Assembly: GCA_003045895.1 (NCBI GenBank) | Contig: PZPC01000001.1 | Location: forward strand, 124,001-188,000 | Direction: 5' to 3' | DNA from: Bacteroidota bacterium | GTDB taxonomy: Bacteria; Bacteroidota; Bacteroidia; Chitinophagales; Saprospiraceae | Length of the DNA: 64,000 nucleotides | Shown here: one piece after another, positions 26,014 through 35,031 of the stretch | Layout of the letters: the number at the start of each line of letters is the position of its first letter | How positions within the stretch are numbered: the first letter of the stretch is position 1 | The notes under the pieces: generated by a model | What the model saw: only the letters and a program-made list of their open reading frames with translations | Databases searched by the model: none | What the model was told of the DNA's origin: nothing | Position numbers and translations under genes: made by a program

Positions 26014-26661
26014 ATGGAGTGGCTCACAAAAACGGAAACTATTACGCATCCCAGTATGTCTGAAATGGATCTTGAACGACAAGCCGAAGCGATCATTCCC
26101 ACCCCCTGGGGCAACTTCAGGATGTTGGCCTATGCCGCCTCTGAAGCGGAATGGATGCCCCACCTGGCATTGGTTCACGAAGACTATAAAGCGGGGCAAC
26201 CGGCGCTGGTACGGGTTCATTCAGAGTGCATCACCGGCGATCTGTTTTCTTCCAAACGGTGCGATTGCGGGGAACAGTTGCACTACGCCATCGAAATGAT
26301 TGCCCGGGAAAAGGGCATTTTGTTGTACCTGCGCCAGGAGGGTAGGGGTATTGGTATCATCAACAAACTCAAGGCTTATCAACTGCAGGACCAGGGCCTG
26401 AACACCATCGATGCCAACCTGCACCTGGGGCTAGAGGTCGATGCCCGGCAGTATGGCATTGCCGTCGCGATGTTGGCTGATTTGGGGGTAAGCCAGATCC
26501 GGTTACTGACCAACAACCCGGAAAAAGTTAGTGCGCTGGACCTCTCTGAGGTAGAGATTATTGCCCGGGTACCGATCATTATCAGCCCACAAAAGGACAA
26601 TGCCAGCTACCTCAAAACGAAGCAGCAACAAATGGGGCACCTGTTCGATTTGTTTGAATGA
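26014..26661 (+). CDS. ribA: GTP cyclohydrolase II
   Basis: 215 residues, a stand-alone GTP cyclohydrolase II rather than the RibBA fusion. It opens GTP to give the first pyrimidine precursor of riboflavin, releasing formate and pyrophosphate. The zinc ligands C72, C83 and C85 are visible in ECITGDLFSSKRCDCGEQ. The GTP-binding and catalytic stretch LYLRQEGRGIGIINKLKAY, then LGLEVDARQYGIA and LLTNNPEKV, are all standard. In-frame starts at M15 and M18 are also possible. I see no FMN riboswitch upstream; the leader is too short. Confidence 0.95.
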   Translation: MEWLTKTETITHPSMSEMDLERQAEAIIPTPWGNFRMLAYAASEAEWMPHLALVHEDYKAGQPALVRVHSECITGDLFSSKRCDCGEQLHYAIEMIAREKGILLYLRQEGRGIGIINKLKAYQLQDQGLNTIDANLHLGLEVDARQYGIAVAMLADLGVSQIRLLTNNPEKVSALDLSEVEIIARVPIIISPQKDNASYLKTKQQQMGHLFDLFE

Positions 26662-26743
26662 TGTAAATGTTCTGCGAAAATCACTGTCTTCGCTGATGAA
26701 TATCACAGGGTAAGCTGGTGTTTTTGCCTTACTTGCGTCAAAT

Positions 26744-27874
26744 ATGCTGTCGCTCATGGCGTTATTCAAAATAAGTTACTTCCTTTTCCTTCCAGTTTTT
26801 TTTCACGGGTTATGGATGTCCGTTTTGCTTACTTCCTGCCAGGAGGAGGCTGCTTACGTCAAGCCCACCTACCAGGACATCAATGAGGCCGTCTACAGTA
26901 CCGTAACGGTGGAACCCCAGGGTTATTACACCGTCTATCCGGCCGTGGCCGGGATTATCACCCAACGATTGGTGGAAGAGGGCGATGCCGTAGAGCGGGG
27001 GAGTACCCTTTTTCAGTTGGACAACAGCCAGCCCAAAATCAGCAGTGACATTGCCCGGCTAAGTTTGGAAACAGCCAGAGAAACCTACCGTGGCGACGCT
27101 ACCCTGCTAAAAGAAATAGCTGAAAATATCAGTTCAGCCCGCTTGAAGTTGAAGAACGATTCCTTGAACTTTGTCCAGCAGCAGCGGCTTTGGCAGCAAA
27201 ATATCGGTTCACAGCAACTGCTCGATGATCGCCGACTGGCCTACGAAATAGCTCGCAACGAACTGGACCGGCTAACCAATAATTACACCAGAACCCAACG
27301 CGATTTAGAACGCCAATTGGCCAGCGCCCGCAACAGTTACACCATCAGCACCATCAACCAGGCGGATTTTACGGTAAAAAGCCAGCGCAAAGGCAAGGTA
27401 TATGAGATCTTCCGTGAAATAGGAGAGGCTGTCAATCCCCAGGTTCCACTGGCCAGCATTGGGAGTGCAACCGATTTTGTGCTCCGCCTGAAAGTAGACG
27501 AAGTCGATATTTCGCGGGTACAAGTTGGTCAAAAAGTAGCTGTCCTGCTGGATGCGTACGGGGAAGAAGTGTTTCTGGCTAAAGTGACCCAAATATCGCC
27601 TTCGATGGATGAGCGCTCGCAGACCTTCGCCGTAGAAGCCTTATTTATTCAGGCGCCAACCCGACTGTTCAATGGGCTGACGGGAGAAGCGAGTATTATT
27701 ATCCAGGAAAAGAAAAAGGCCCTGGTGCTGCCGACTGTTTATATTTCCAAAAATAGTGAAGTCAAAACGGATAGTGGCCTGGTGAAGGTCAAAACTGGCC
27801 TGGCTAACTTGATTTATACCGAAATTCTGTCCGGGGTGGATACATCTACACTCATTTACGAAACAGCACAATAG
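26744..27874 (+). CDS. HlyD/MacA-like periplasmic adaptor lipoprotein of an ABC exporter
   Basis: 376 residues; the start may be at 26744 or at M5 (26756). A lipoprotein signal with lipobox LLTSC puts the lipidated cysteine at residue 32. The rest is a membrane-fusion adaptor: a biotinyl-lipoyl half (GIITQRLVEEGDAVERGSTLFQLD), a long coiled-coil hairpin rich in Gln, Arg and Glu (about residues 100-195), the second lipoyl half (KSQRKGKVYEIFREIGEAV), and a beta-barrel end. Adaptors link an inner membrane pump to an outer membrane exit. It is first in an operon with the ABC permease (2 bases apart) and ATPase. The substrate is unknown. Confidence 0.88.
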   Translation: MLSLMALFKISYFLFLPVFFHGLWMSVLLTSCQEEAAYVKPTYQDINEAVYSTVTVEPQGYYTVYPAVAGIITQRLVEEGDAVERGSTLFQLDNSQPKISSDIARLSLETARETYRGDATLLKEIAENISSARLKLKNDSLNFVQQQRLWQQNIGSQQLLDDRRLAYEIARNELDRLTNNYTRTQRDLERQLASARNSYTISTINQADFTVKSQRKGKVYEIFREIGEAVNPQVPLASIGSATDFVLRLKVDEVDISRVQVGQKVAVLLDAYGEEVFLAKVTQISPSMDERSQTFAVEALFIQAPTRLFNGLTGEASIIIQEKKKALVLPTVYISKNSEVKTDSGLVKVKTGLANLIYTEILSGVDTSTLIYETAQ

Positions 27875-27876
27875 CT

Positions 27877-29136
27877 ATGAATTGGAGCGTCCTGCTGTCG
27901 ATCTCGCGGATTCATATTCTCTCCCGCATCAAGCAATCGGTTATTGCCGGATTGGGGGTTACTTTTGGTATTGCTACTTTTATTGTTTTGGTGTCTTTTA
28001 TGACGGGGCTTAATGGGCTCCTGGATGGGCTTATCCTCAACCGAACACCACACGTACACATTTACAACGAAATTCTACCCAGCAAGCAGCAACCGCTGGA
28101 TCTTTATTCAGCAGCCGAAAACAGCTTGAGCTTTGTTCATTCGGTGAAGCCCAAAAGTACCGCGGCCCGCATCCACAATGCCCTGCCTCTACTGAAGATT
28201 TTGCAAGGCAACCCGCAAGTTTTGGGGGTAACCCCCCAGGTAACTGCGCAGGCTTTCTATACCGCCGGAACCATAGAACTGAACGGCATCATTCACGGCA
28301 TTAATATCCAGGAAGAATCCCGTTTGTTTAAATTGGATGATTATGTGATGGAAGGAAATATCCTGGACCTGGAGAACAACAACAATACCATTATCATTGG
28401 TGCTGGTGTTGCCCAAAAATTGAGTGCCGGCATTGACGACCGCATTCAACTGGTAACGGCTAAAGGGAATGTGGTCCCACTTAAAATTGTTGGGATTTAC
28501 CAGAGTGGGCTGGCCGACATAGACAATGTGCAGAGTTATACCAACCTGAAAACCGCCCAACGCATCATTGGGGAAGGTGACAACTTCATTACCGACATCA
28601 ATATCAAGCTGCACCACATGGAAGATGCGTTGCCCTTCGCCAGGAATATGGAAAAACTGTACGGCGTAACGGCTGTTGACATCGGCACCGCCAATGCGCA
28701 GTTTGAGACCGGAACCACTGTCCGCAATATCATTACTTATGCGGTTTCCATTACCTTGCTGATTGTTGCCGGATTCGGAATTTACAATATATTGAATATG
28801 TTCATTTACGAAAAAATGAACGATATCGCTATTCTCAAGGCTACCGGGTTCTCCGGCCGGGACGTAAAGTTCATTTTTATTAGCCAGGCCCTCATCATCG
28901 GCCTGGTAGGCGGTACACTCGGGTTGCTATTGGGCTACAGTATTTCCACGCTCATCAGCCACTTACCTTTTGAAACGGAAGCTTTACCTACGATAAAAAC
29001 CTACCCGGTGAATTTCAATCCGGCATATTATTTTATCGGGGTGGTTTTTGCGCTAAGCGCTACTTTTTTTGCCGGCTACCTGCCCGCCCGCAAGGCCGAG
29101 CAGATCGACCCGGTAGACATCATCAGAGGACAGTAA
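27877..29136 (+). CDS. MacB/LolC-like ABC transporter permease (FtsX family)
   Basis: 419 residues. One N-terminal helix (VIAGLGVTFGIATFIVLVSF), a large periplasmic domain (about residues 45-280), and three C-terminal helices form the four-helix layout of FtsX/MacB-type permeases. The C-terminal EKMNDIAILKATGFSGRDVKFIF is the conserved coupling region that contacts the ATPase, and the end GYLPARKAEQIDPVDIIRGQ is the family signature. Such mechanotransmission permeases do not pass substrate through the membrane but drive lipoprotein release or periplasmic export. It sits between the adaptor and ATPase genes with 2-base gaps, so all three are surely co-translated. Confidence 0.92.
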   Translation: MNWSVLLSISRIHILSRIKQSVIAGLGVTFGIATFIVLVSFMTGLNGLLDGLILNRTPHVHIYNEILPSKQQPLDLYSAAENSLSFVHSVKPKSTAARIHNALPLLKILQGNPQVLGVTPQVTAQAFYTAGTIELNGIIHGINIQEESRLFKLDDYVMEGNILDLENNNNTIIIGAGVAQKLSAGIDDRIQLVTAKGNVVPLKIVGIYQSGLADIDNVQSYTNLKTAQRIIGEGDNFITDINIKLHHMEDALPFARNMEKLYGVTAVDIGTANAQFETGTTVRNIITYAVSITLLIVAGFGIYNILNMFIYEKMNDIAILKATGFSGRDVKFIFISQALIIGLVGGTLGLLLGYSISTLISHLPFETEALPTIKTYPVNFNPAYYFIGVVFALSATFFAGYLPARKAEQIDPVDIIRGQ

Positions 29137-29138
29137 GT

Positions 29139-29810
29139 ATGGAAGTCATCCGCACGGAAAACATCAATAAGGTATTTCACGACCCGGTAGACGTTCGGGT
29201 ATTGAAAGATATTTCGTTTACGGTCAACACGGGGGAATTTGTATCGATAATGGGTAAGTCCGGGTGTGGGAAATCCACTTTGCTCTATATTTTATCGACC
29301 ATGGACACCGATTATACGGGACAGTTGTACCTGAAGGGGAAACTGGTGACGGGAAATTCGGCACTACAACTTGCGGAGATCAGGAATCGCCACATCGGTT
29401 TCGTCTTCCAGTTTCACTATTTGCTGGCCGAATTTACCGTGTTGGATAACGTCATGCTACCCGCCCGGAAATTAGGCGCAAAATCGCTGGCCGAAATTGA
29501 GCACGATGCCCTGGAAAAGCTCCGTATCCTGGATATTGCCTACCTGGCAAAAAAGAAGGCCCGCCGCATTTCGGGTGGCGAAAAACAACGGGTAGCTATC
29601 GCCCGGGCGCTGATCAATAACCCTGCTATCATTATGGGCGATGAGCCTACGGGCAATCTAGACAGCAAAAACTCCGACAACGTGCTGCAAATTTTTCGGA
29701 AATTGGCCACCGAGCAACAGATGACGCTCCTCATCGTTACCCACGATGAGGATTTCGCTAAACACACCGACCGGACCATCGTCATGGAGGATGGCCGGAT
29801 TATCAGTTAA
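29139..29810 (+). CDS. ABC transporter ATPase (LolD/MacB type)
   Basis: 223 residues, a single nucleotide-binding domain. Walker A is GKSGCGKST at residues 39-47, the Q-loop is in GFVFQFHYLLAEFTV, the ABC signature reads RISGGEKQRVAIARAL, Walker B is AIIMGDEPTGNLDS, and the switch histidine is in LLIVTHDEDF. It powers the adjacent permease. The ATG lies 2 bases after the permease stop. Confidence 0.95.
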   Translation: MEVIRTENINKVFHDPVDVRVLKDISFTVNTGEFVSIMGKSGCGKSTLLYILSTMDTDYTGQLYLKGKLVTGNSALQLAEIRNRHIGFVFQFHYLLAEFTVLDNVMLPARKLGAKSLAEIEHDALEKLRILDIAYLAKKKARRISGGEKQRVAIARALINNPAIIMGDEPTGNLDSKNSDNVLQIFRKLATEQQMTLLIVTHDEDFAKHTDRTIVMEDGRIIS

Positions 29811-29840
29811 AAGCGTTTTCCTTACCATCAATAGCCTTCC

Positions 29841-32612
29841 ATGAAAAACCGCCTGTTCATCCTGCTCGCACAATTGTTTTCTTTTGGCCTGTTGGCACAG
29901 TCGTTTCCAATAACTGGAAAGTTGGCGGATGCCGGTGGCAGCCCACTGCCGGGCGCCTACGTATTCCTGACGAGCGCTGCTGATACCATCGGGCAGCCGG
30001 TGGCGACGGGCCAGGACGGCGGCTTTGTCTTTCCCGCTCAGGCCAACGGCACCTACCAGTTGTCTTGCTCGTTTATTGGCTTTCAGGACTTGAAAAAAAC
30101 CGTCGAGGTGGCCGGAGCGCCCCTCGATCTGGGGGTCATGCAAATGGAGGAAGGTGTTTTTCTGGACGAAGTGCGGGTCACGGAAAAAGCCCTGCCGGTT
30201 TTACAAATTGGGGATACCACCCAGTACAATGCGACCGCCTACAAGACCTTGCCCGATGCCAGTGCCGAAGACCTGCTGGGAAAGATGCCTACCGTGAATA
30301 TAGAAAATGGAAAAGTCCAGGCCCAGGGCGAAGACGTAAAGCGGGTGTTGATTGACGGCAAGCCATTTTTCGGGGATGATCCTACCGCTGTTTTGCGCAA
30401 TTTGCCAGCTGAAATAATTGATAAGATCCAAATTTTTGACCAACAGAGCGAACAGGCTCAATTTACCGGATTCGACGACGGCGACGCCTCCAAGACCATC
30501 AACATCATCACCAAGGTGGAAAGCAGGAACGGGCAATTTGGCAAAATTATGGCCGGCTACGGCTACGAAGACAAATACCAGGCTACTGGCAACCTCAATA
30601 TTTTCAACAACGACCAGCGCCTTTCCCTCATTGGGATGAGCAACAACATCAACCAGCAAAATTTTGCTGCCGAGGACTTGCTGGGCATCGTCGGTTCGTC
30701 AGGCGGTGGTGGCCGCCGCCGCGGTGGTCGCGGTGGTGGCAGTAGCTTGTCAGCTGATAATTTTCAGGTAGCCCAACAAAATGGTATCACGGCAGTGACC
30801 GCCTTGGGGGTGAATTTTACCGACAAATGGGGCGAGCAATTAGAAGTAGCTGGCAGCTACTTTTTCAACCAGTCGGACAATACGACCAGGCAGGAGGTCA
30901 GCCAGCAGTTCTTTGATGCCGAAGGACTACAGGAACGCTACCACGAGCAAAGCCAGGCCAATAGCACCAACTTGAATCACCGCCTGGCTGGCCGGCTGAA
31001 CTATACCCTCAACGAGAAGAATACCTTGATTTGGACCGGGAAAGCAAGTTGGCAGCAAAATGACGGCCAGCAGACCAGCAATGGCCAAACCATCCGGAAC
31101 GATTTACAACTCAACCGGACTTTAAATGAGCTGACCGCAGACCTGTCTGCCTTTGATTGGAACAATTCCCTGGATTGGAAACACCAGTTTGCCAAATCCC
31201 GGCGCACGTTTTCCATCAACCTCAATGGTGGCACGGCACCTACCAACGGAACCAATTTGTTGCGGTCAGAAAATGTCTTTGGTACCACAACTCCCGATTC
31301 CACCACCCAGCAGCAAAGTGGCTTGTTGGATCAACAAAAATGGAATGTGGGGGCCAATTTTCAGTACACCGAACCACTGGGTACCAAAACCATGCTCTCC
31401 GTCAATTACCGCCTGAGCTACCAACAGGAAGCAAGCGACAAAAAAACGTTTGATTTCAATGAAGCAGCACAGGCGTATGATCTCTTGAACGAAAACCTGA
31501 GTAACGTATTTGCTAACGATTACCAAACCCAACAGGTAGGGACCGGCCTGGTTTTTCGGGATAAAAAGCTAACGGTAACGGGCCGGGCCAACGTGCAGTG
31601 GGCCCAGTTGCTCAATGACCAAACCTTCCCCTACGCGGCCAATACCGCCAATGCCTTCTGGAATGTACTGCCTTCCTTAAGCATTCAAAACCGGGCCTCC
31701 AAAACCGAAAACCTGCGGGTCAACTACCGCACCAGCACCCGTCTACCCGCCGTGACCCAGCTGCAGAATGTACTCAACAACAGCAATCCGATCCAACTGA
31801 CCGCTGGCAACGCCAATTTGATCCAGGCTTACCAGCACAGTTTCTTTGCCCGGTATTCCAATACCAATACGGAAAAATCTTCCGTGTTTTTTACGCTGAT
31901 CGGCGGTAGCCTCACCCAGGATTACCTGGCGAGCAGCACCTACACCAATGCCCGGAATTCTCCCCTGGCTGCCTTGTACGACCTGCCGGAAGGCGCCCGT
32001 ATCACTCAGCCGGTGAACCTGAATGGCGCCTGGAATATGCGTTACCTGATGACTTACGGCTTTCCCGTGAAAGCCCTGCAATCCAATTTGAATCTCGACC
32101 TGTCGGCCAATTACAGCCAAACGCCGGGCCTGATCGACGAAGACCTGAATAAGGCGAGCAGCACCCGGGCGGGAATTGGCCTTACGTTGGGGAGTAACAT
32201 CAGCGACCGGGTGGATTTTTCGCTGGCTTCCCGCAGTTATTACAACATTGGTAAAAATACCCTACAACCACAAAGCAACAACAACTACTTTAACCAGCAA
32301 ACCCGCCTGAATTTCAATTGGGTACTACTGGATGGATTGGTCTTCAGAACCGACCTTACGCACCAGCTTTACAACGGCTTGACCACCGGTTTTGATCAGC
32401 ATTATTTGTTGTGGAATATGAGCATCGGAAAGAAAGTCTTCCGGGATAACCGGGGCGAAATAAACCTGTCGGTCTTTGACTTACTCCGGCAGAACAACAG
32501 CTTGAACCGGACGATCACCGAAACCTATTTTGAGGATACCCAAACCAATGTGCTGCAGCAGTATTTTATGCTGAGTTTCAAATACGATCTGCGAAGTTTT
32601 AAAGCATCGTAA
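29841..32612 (+). CDS. TonB-receptor-like outer membrane beta-barrel protein with CarboxypepD-regulatory-like domain
   Basis: 923 residues. A signal peptide (1-19, ending GLLAQ) precedes a carboxypeptidase-regulatory-like beta-sandwich (about 22-110: ITGKLADAGGSPLPGAYVFL), a plug-like section (ALPVLQIGDTTQYNATAYKTLPD, KRVLIDGKPFFGDDP, IIDKIQIFDQ) and a large barrel to the C-terminus. A Gly/Arg-rich loop (GGGGRRRGGRGGG, about residues 284-306) is unusual. The family is the OMP_b-brl type common in Bacteroidota; members may take up or export ligands. The gene begins 30 bases after the ABC ATPase, so it probably belongs to the same operon and may supply the outer membrane part of the export route; the ligand is unknown. 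Confidence 0.88.
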   Translation: MKNRLFILLAQLFSFGLLAQSFPITGKLADAGGSPLPGAYVFLTSAADTIGQPVATGQDGGFVFPAQANGTYQLSCSFIGFQDLKKTVEVAGAPLDLGVMQMEEGVFLDEVRVTEKALPVLQIGDTTQYNATAYKTLPDASAEDLLGKMPTVNIENGKVQAQGEDVKRVLIDGKPFFGDDPTAVLRNLPAEIIDKIQIFDQQSEQAQFTGFDDGDASKTINIITKVESRNGQFGKIMAGYGYEDKYQATGNLNIFNNDQRLSLIGMSNNINQQNFAAEDLLGIVGSSGGGGRRRGGRGGGSSLSADNFQVAQQNGITAVTALGVNFTDKWGEQLEVAGSYFFNQSDNTTRQEVSQQFFDAEGLQERYHEQSQANSTNLNHRLAGRLNYTLNEKNTLIWTGKASWQQNDGQQTSNGQTIRNDLQLNRTLNELTADLSAFDWNNSLDWKHQFAKSRRTFSINLNGGTAPTNGTNLLRSENVFGTTTPDSTTQQQSGLLDQQKWNVGANFQYTEPLGTKTMLSVNYRLSYQQEASDKKTFDFNEAAQAYDLLNENLSNVFANDYQTQQVGTGLVFRDKKLTVTGRANVQWAQLLNDQTFPYAANTANAFWNVLPSLSIQNRASKTENLRVNYRTSTRLPAVTQLQNVLNNSNPIQLTAGNANLIQAYQHSFFARYSNTNTEKSSVFFTLIGGSLTQDYLASSTYTNARNSPLAALYDLPEGARITQPVNLNGAWNMRYLMTYGFPVKALQSNLNLDLSANYSQTPGLIDEDLNKASSTRAGIGLTLGSNISDRVDFSLASRSYYNIGKNTLQPQSNNNYFNQQTRLNFNWVLLDGLVFRTDLTHQLYNGLTTGFDQHYLLWNMSIGKKVFRDNRGEINLSVFDLLRQNNSLNRTITETYFEDTQTNVLQQYFMLSFKYDLRSFKAS

Positions 32613-32630
32613 CGGTGGGGTGGGTAAAAA

Positions 32631-32672
32631 AAATGCTTGTTGGCAACCCTAAATGGTCACCAACAAGCATTT
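32631..32672. terminator. terminator between the barrel gene and the convergent small gene
   Basis: A perfect 13-bp stem (AAATGCTTGTTGG paired with CCAACAAGCATTT) with a 16-base loop, A-rich on the left and AT-rich on the right. It can serve both directions. Confidence 0.8.
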
Positions 32673-32704
32673 AAACGACAGGTTCGGTTCGGCCTGTACT
32701 AAAT

Positions 32705-33217
32705 TTAATCTAAAGTGTACCGGATGGCGAGTGCACCATTGTCGCCGCCGAAACCATTGCCATAGCCGTTGAGGAAAAAGGTAGGCACCCAGTCCAGACT
32801 GAGGTTGAAGGGAGCATTGGCAAACTTGTAGTCAAGTCCCAGGTAACCCTGAAGGCCAATAGACGTTCTGGACTGGTTTCTGAATTTGTCGTAATCTTTG
32901 TCAAAAGACCAGAGGTAAACACTGGCACCAAGGCCGTAGTACCACTGCAGGCCGTCGACGGATTGAATGTCGTTGTGTACCTGGTAGGCAGCGCCAAGTC
33001 CCATACGTGTCCAATTGTAGCCAGAGACTTTTTGAGTGCGGACGTTGACAAAAAATTCCCAGGCATTGTTGCTTTGATCAATGAACGTTTTGTAGGAAAC
33101 AGACGCTGGATAACCTAGCCGCAAGCCAATGGCGCTCTTGTAGTCCTGGCTTTGGAGGGTGGAAAAGGCAATGCTACAGCACAATAAACTGAAGATGAAA
33201 TAACGTAATTGAATCAT
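32705..33217 (-). CDS. small secreted outer-membrane-like protein, function unknown
   Basis: 170 residues with a signal peptide (MIQLRYFIFSLLCCSIAFSTLQSQ) and short amphipathic strands rich in Tyr, Trp and Gly (LGLRLGYPASVSYKTFI, WYYGLGASVYLWSF, GLQGYLGLDYKFANAPFNLSLDW). This is the pattern of a small 8-stranded outer membrane barrel, ending ALAIRYTLD. I do not recognise a specific family. A -7 box, TACATTTG on the minus strand (33345-33352), lies about 128 bases upstream of the start. It stands alone. Confidence 0.8.
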   Translation of the reverse strand: MIQLRYFIFSLLCCSIAFSTLQSQDYKSAIGLRLGYPASVSYKTFIDQSNNAWEFFVNVRTQKVSGYNWTRMGLGAAYQVHNDIQSVDGLQWYYGLGASVYLWSFDKDYDKFRNQSRTSIGLQGYLGLDYKFANAPFNLSLDWVPTFFLNGYGNGFGGDNGALAIRYTLD

Positions 33218-33546
33218 GGTACAATGTGGTTAGATTAAAAACAGGAGTTAACACAAATTTATCAGGCGAAAACCATTGGTTTTCACTTGTTTAAAAGATG
33301 TTGTAAGCTTAATGTGGAGAGAAAGTAGCTGGAAGTTGCTGGTACAAATGTAGAGTAGTGGGAGGGGATTTCCTAATGGTAAGGGACTGATTAATGTTAA
33401 TGTCAATTTATAAAGATAGTTAAAGCGAGGTGATCGGGAAATAGCCTGATCCGGCCATTGATACGTCCTTTTTTGCGGGTGTTGCCAGCAGCACGCCTGG
33501 TTTTTAAACAGGGTGCTTGAAACCTATCGTAACCGGCACCCCGCTT
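33218..33546. other. intergenic region upstream of the small barrel gene
   Basis: 329 bases with no supported gene. It holds the likely minus-strand promoter box TACATTTG (33345-33352) for the gene at 32705-33217. The part next to the flippase stop (33480-33546) has a weak GGTGC/GGCACC hairpin that might end the flippase transcript. Confidence 0.45.
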
Positions 33547-35031
33547 TTAATCTTTCCAGAAAGGTAGATTTTTGACGGCGTCGCGCAATTCCGGAACCAG
33601 GTTGAAAAGCCAGACACTACCCACAAAGGCCACCGTAATGGCCAGGGAACGAACCACCATATCCACCAGGAAATGCGCGGGTAAAGGTGGCCAAAAGTAC
33701 TGTCCACCAAACACCAGAACGGCGAGGAAGAGGAGCCCAACAAGCTGCCAGGAAAAAGGGTGCATCCGGAAATAACGCCAAATCAGGTACTGGTATACCC
33801 CGTTGGTCAGGACGATGGTCGTTGCCGTAGCGATGGCCGCACCGACAATGCCGTAAGCGTGAATGAAAAAATAATTGGTCGTAATGGTAAGTACGACCGA
33901 CAGGAACTTAACCAGCAGGTCCCAGCGAAAACGCTCGCTGAGACTCAGGATGGTCACGTTATAACCACTCACACAATAGGTCAATTGCCCCAGGCCCAAC
34001 CAGATGGCGACCATTTTTCCGGTCGCAATTTCAGGACCGATCAGCAGCACCGCGTTGTCCAGATTGGCAGCTATACCGATAAAAATGAGCAGCGCTACGG
34101 CGGTGGCCGCCCGGGCCGTACGCCGGTAAATGGTTTTGATCTGCTGCTGGTCATTTTGATTCCAGGCCTCGGCAATCAGGGGCGTGACGATCTGCCGAAC
34201 GGCCTCGTAGGGCATAATGATAATGGTGGTAATGAAGTAGTAGATGCTGTAAATTCCGTTTTCAGAAAAAGTCAGAATGGCCGGAATCATGATACTATCA
34301 ATCCGGTTGATCAACTGGCTGCCAACGCCACTGAGCAGGTTGAACAGGTTGTAGTTGCCCATCTCCAGCAGTTTGGCCCGTGGAAATGCCGACCAGTTGA
34401 TCCGCAGCTTCCATTCGCCCATCCGTCGCAGGTACCAATAGCTAGCCAGGATTAGCAACAATTGTTTGCCTACGATCAACTGGATGAAGAGTTCTTCGGT
34501 AATAATGCCCCAGTAAAAAAGTAAGATGAGCAAAGTGGTGATTAACCGCGCCACCAAATCCTTAAAGAATTGGGTAATGCTGGGCCGCAGCAGGGCCGCC
34601 AGGTAGGCGGAAAGCACATCGAAATAAACGATGAGTACCAACAGGGCAGGTAAGAGCCAGTAATTGGCTTCGAGGTACTTTTCGTTTTCCGGCGAACGGA
34701 AAACCGACATAAAAACATCTTGCCCCAACCACAAGATCAGGAGCGTAAGTAGCAAGCCAGCATTGGCGATCAACAGGTTGATACTCAGAAAACCTTCGTG
34801 GCCATTTTCGCTGTTGCGGAACGCCGGAAAATAACGCACCAACCCCGCCTTGATACCCAGCCCACTAAAGGAAGAGAGCACCATGACGGTAGCAAAAAGC
34901 CACTGGATATACCCGTATACTTCGGTTCCCAGAATACGCGGGTAGAGGATCATGCCGTTCAGAAAGCCCAATAGCACGCCGGAGTACATCCACAAACCAG
35001 CTTTAAATCCTTGTCGTTGTATGACCCCCAT
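33547..35031 (-). CDS. polysaccharide flippase (Wzx/MOP superfamily)
   Basis: 494 residues from MGVIQRQGFKAGLWMYSG. The frame is open up to 35205, but that upstream part overlaps the glycosyltransferase gene and has no family character. About 12-14 hydrophobic segments are visible, with the first helix pair and the YPRILGTEVYGYIQWLF segment typical of the MOP superfamily (Wzx/MurJ-type oligosaccharide flippases). These move lipid-linked sugar chains across the inner membrane. The start overlaps the stop of the upstream glycosyltransferase gene in TAATG, a sign of translational coupling, so the pair probably builds one surface glycan. Confidence 0.9.
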   Translation of the reverse strand: MGVIQRQGFKAGLWMYSGVLLGFLNGMILYPRILGTEVYGYIQWLFATVMVLSSFSGLGIKAGLVRYFPAFRNSENGHEGFLSINLLIANAGLLLTLLILWLGQDVFMSVFRSPENEKYLEANYWLLPALLVLIVYFDVLSAYLAALLRPSITQFFKDLVARLITTLLILLFYWGIITEELFIQLIVGKQLLLILASYWYLRRMGEWKLRINWSAFPRAKLLEMGNYNLFNLLSGVGSQLINRIDSIMIPAILTFSENGIYSIYYFITTIIIMPYEAVRQIVTPLIAEAWNQNDQQQIKTIYRRTARAATAVALLIFIGIAANLDNAVLLIGPEIATGKMVAIWLGLGQLTYCVSGYNVTILSLSERFRWDLLVKFLSVVLTITTNYFFIHAYGIVGAAIATATTIVLTNGVYQYLIWRYFRMHPFSWQLVGLLFLAVLVFGGQYFWPPLPAHFLVDMVVRSLAITVAFVGSVWLFNLVPELRDAVKNLPFWKD

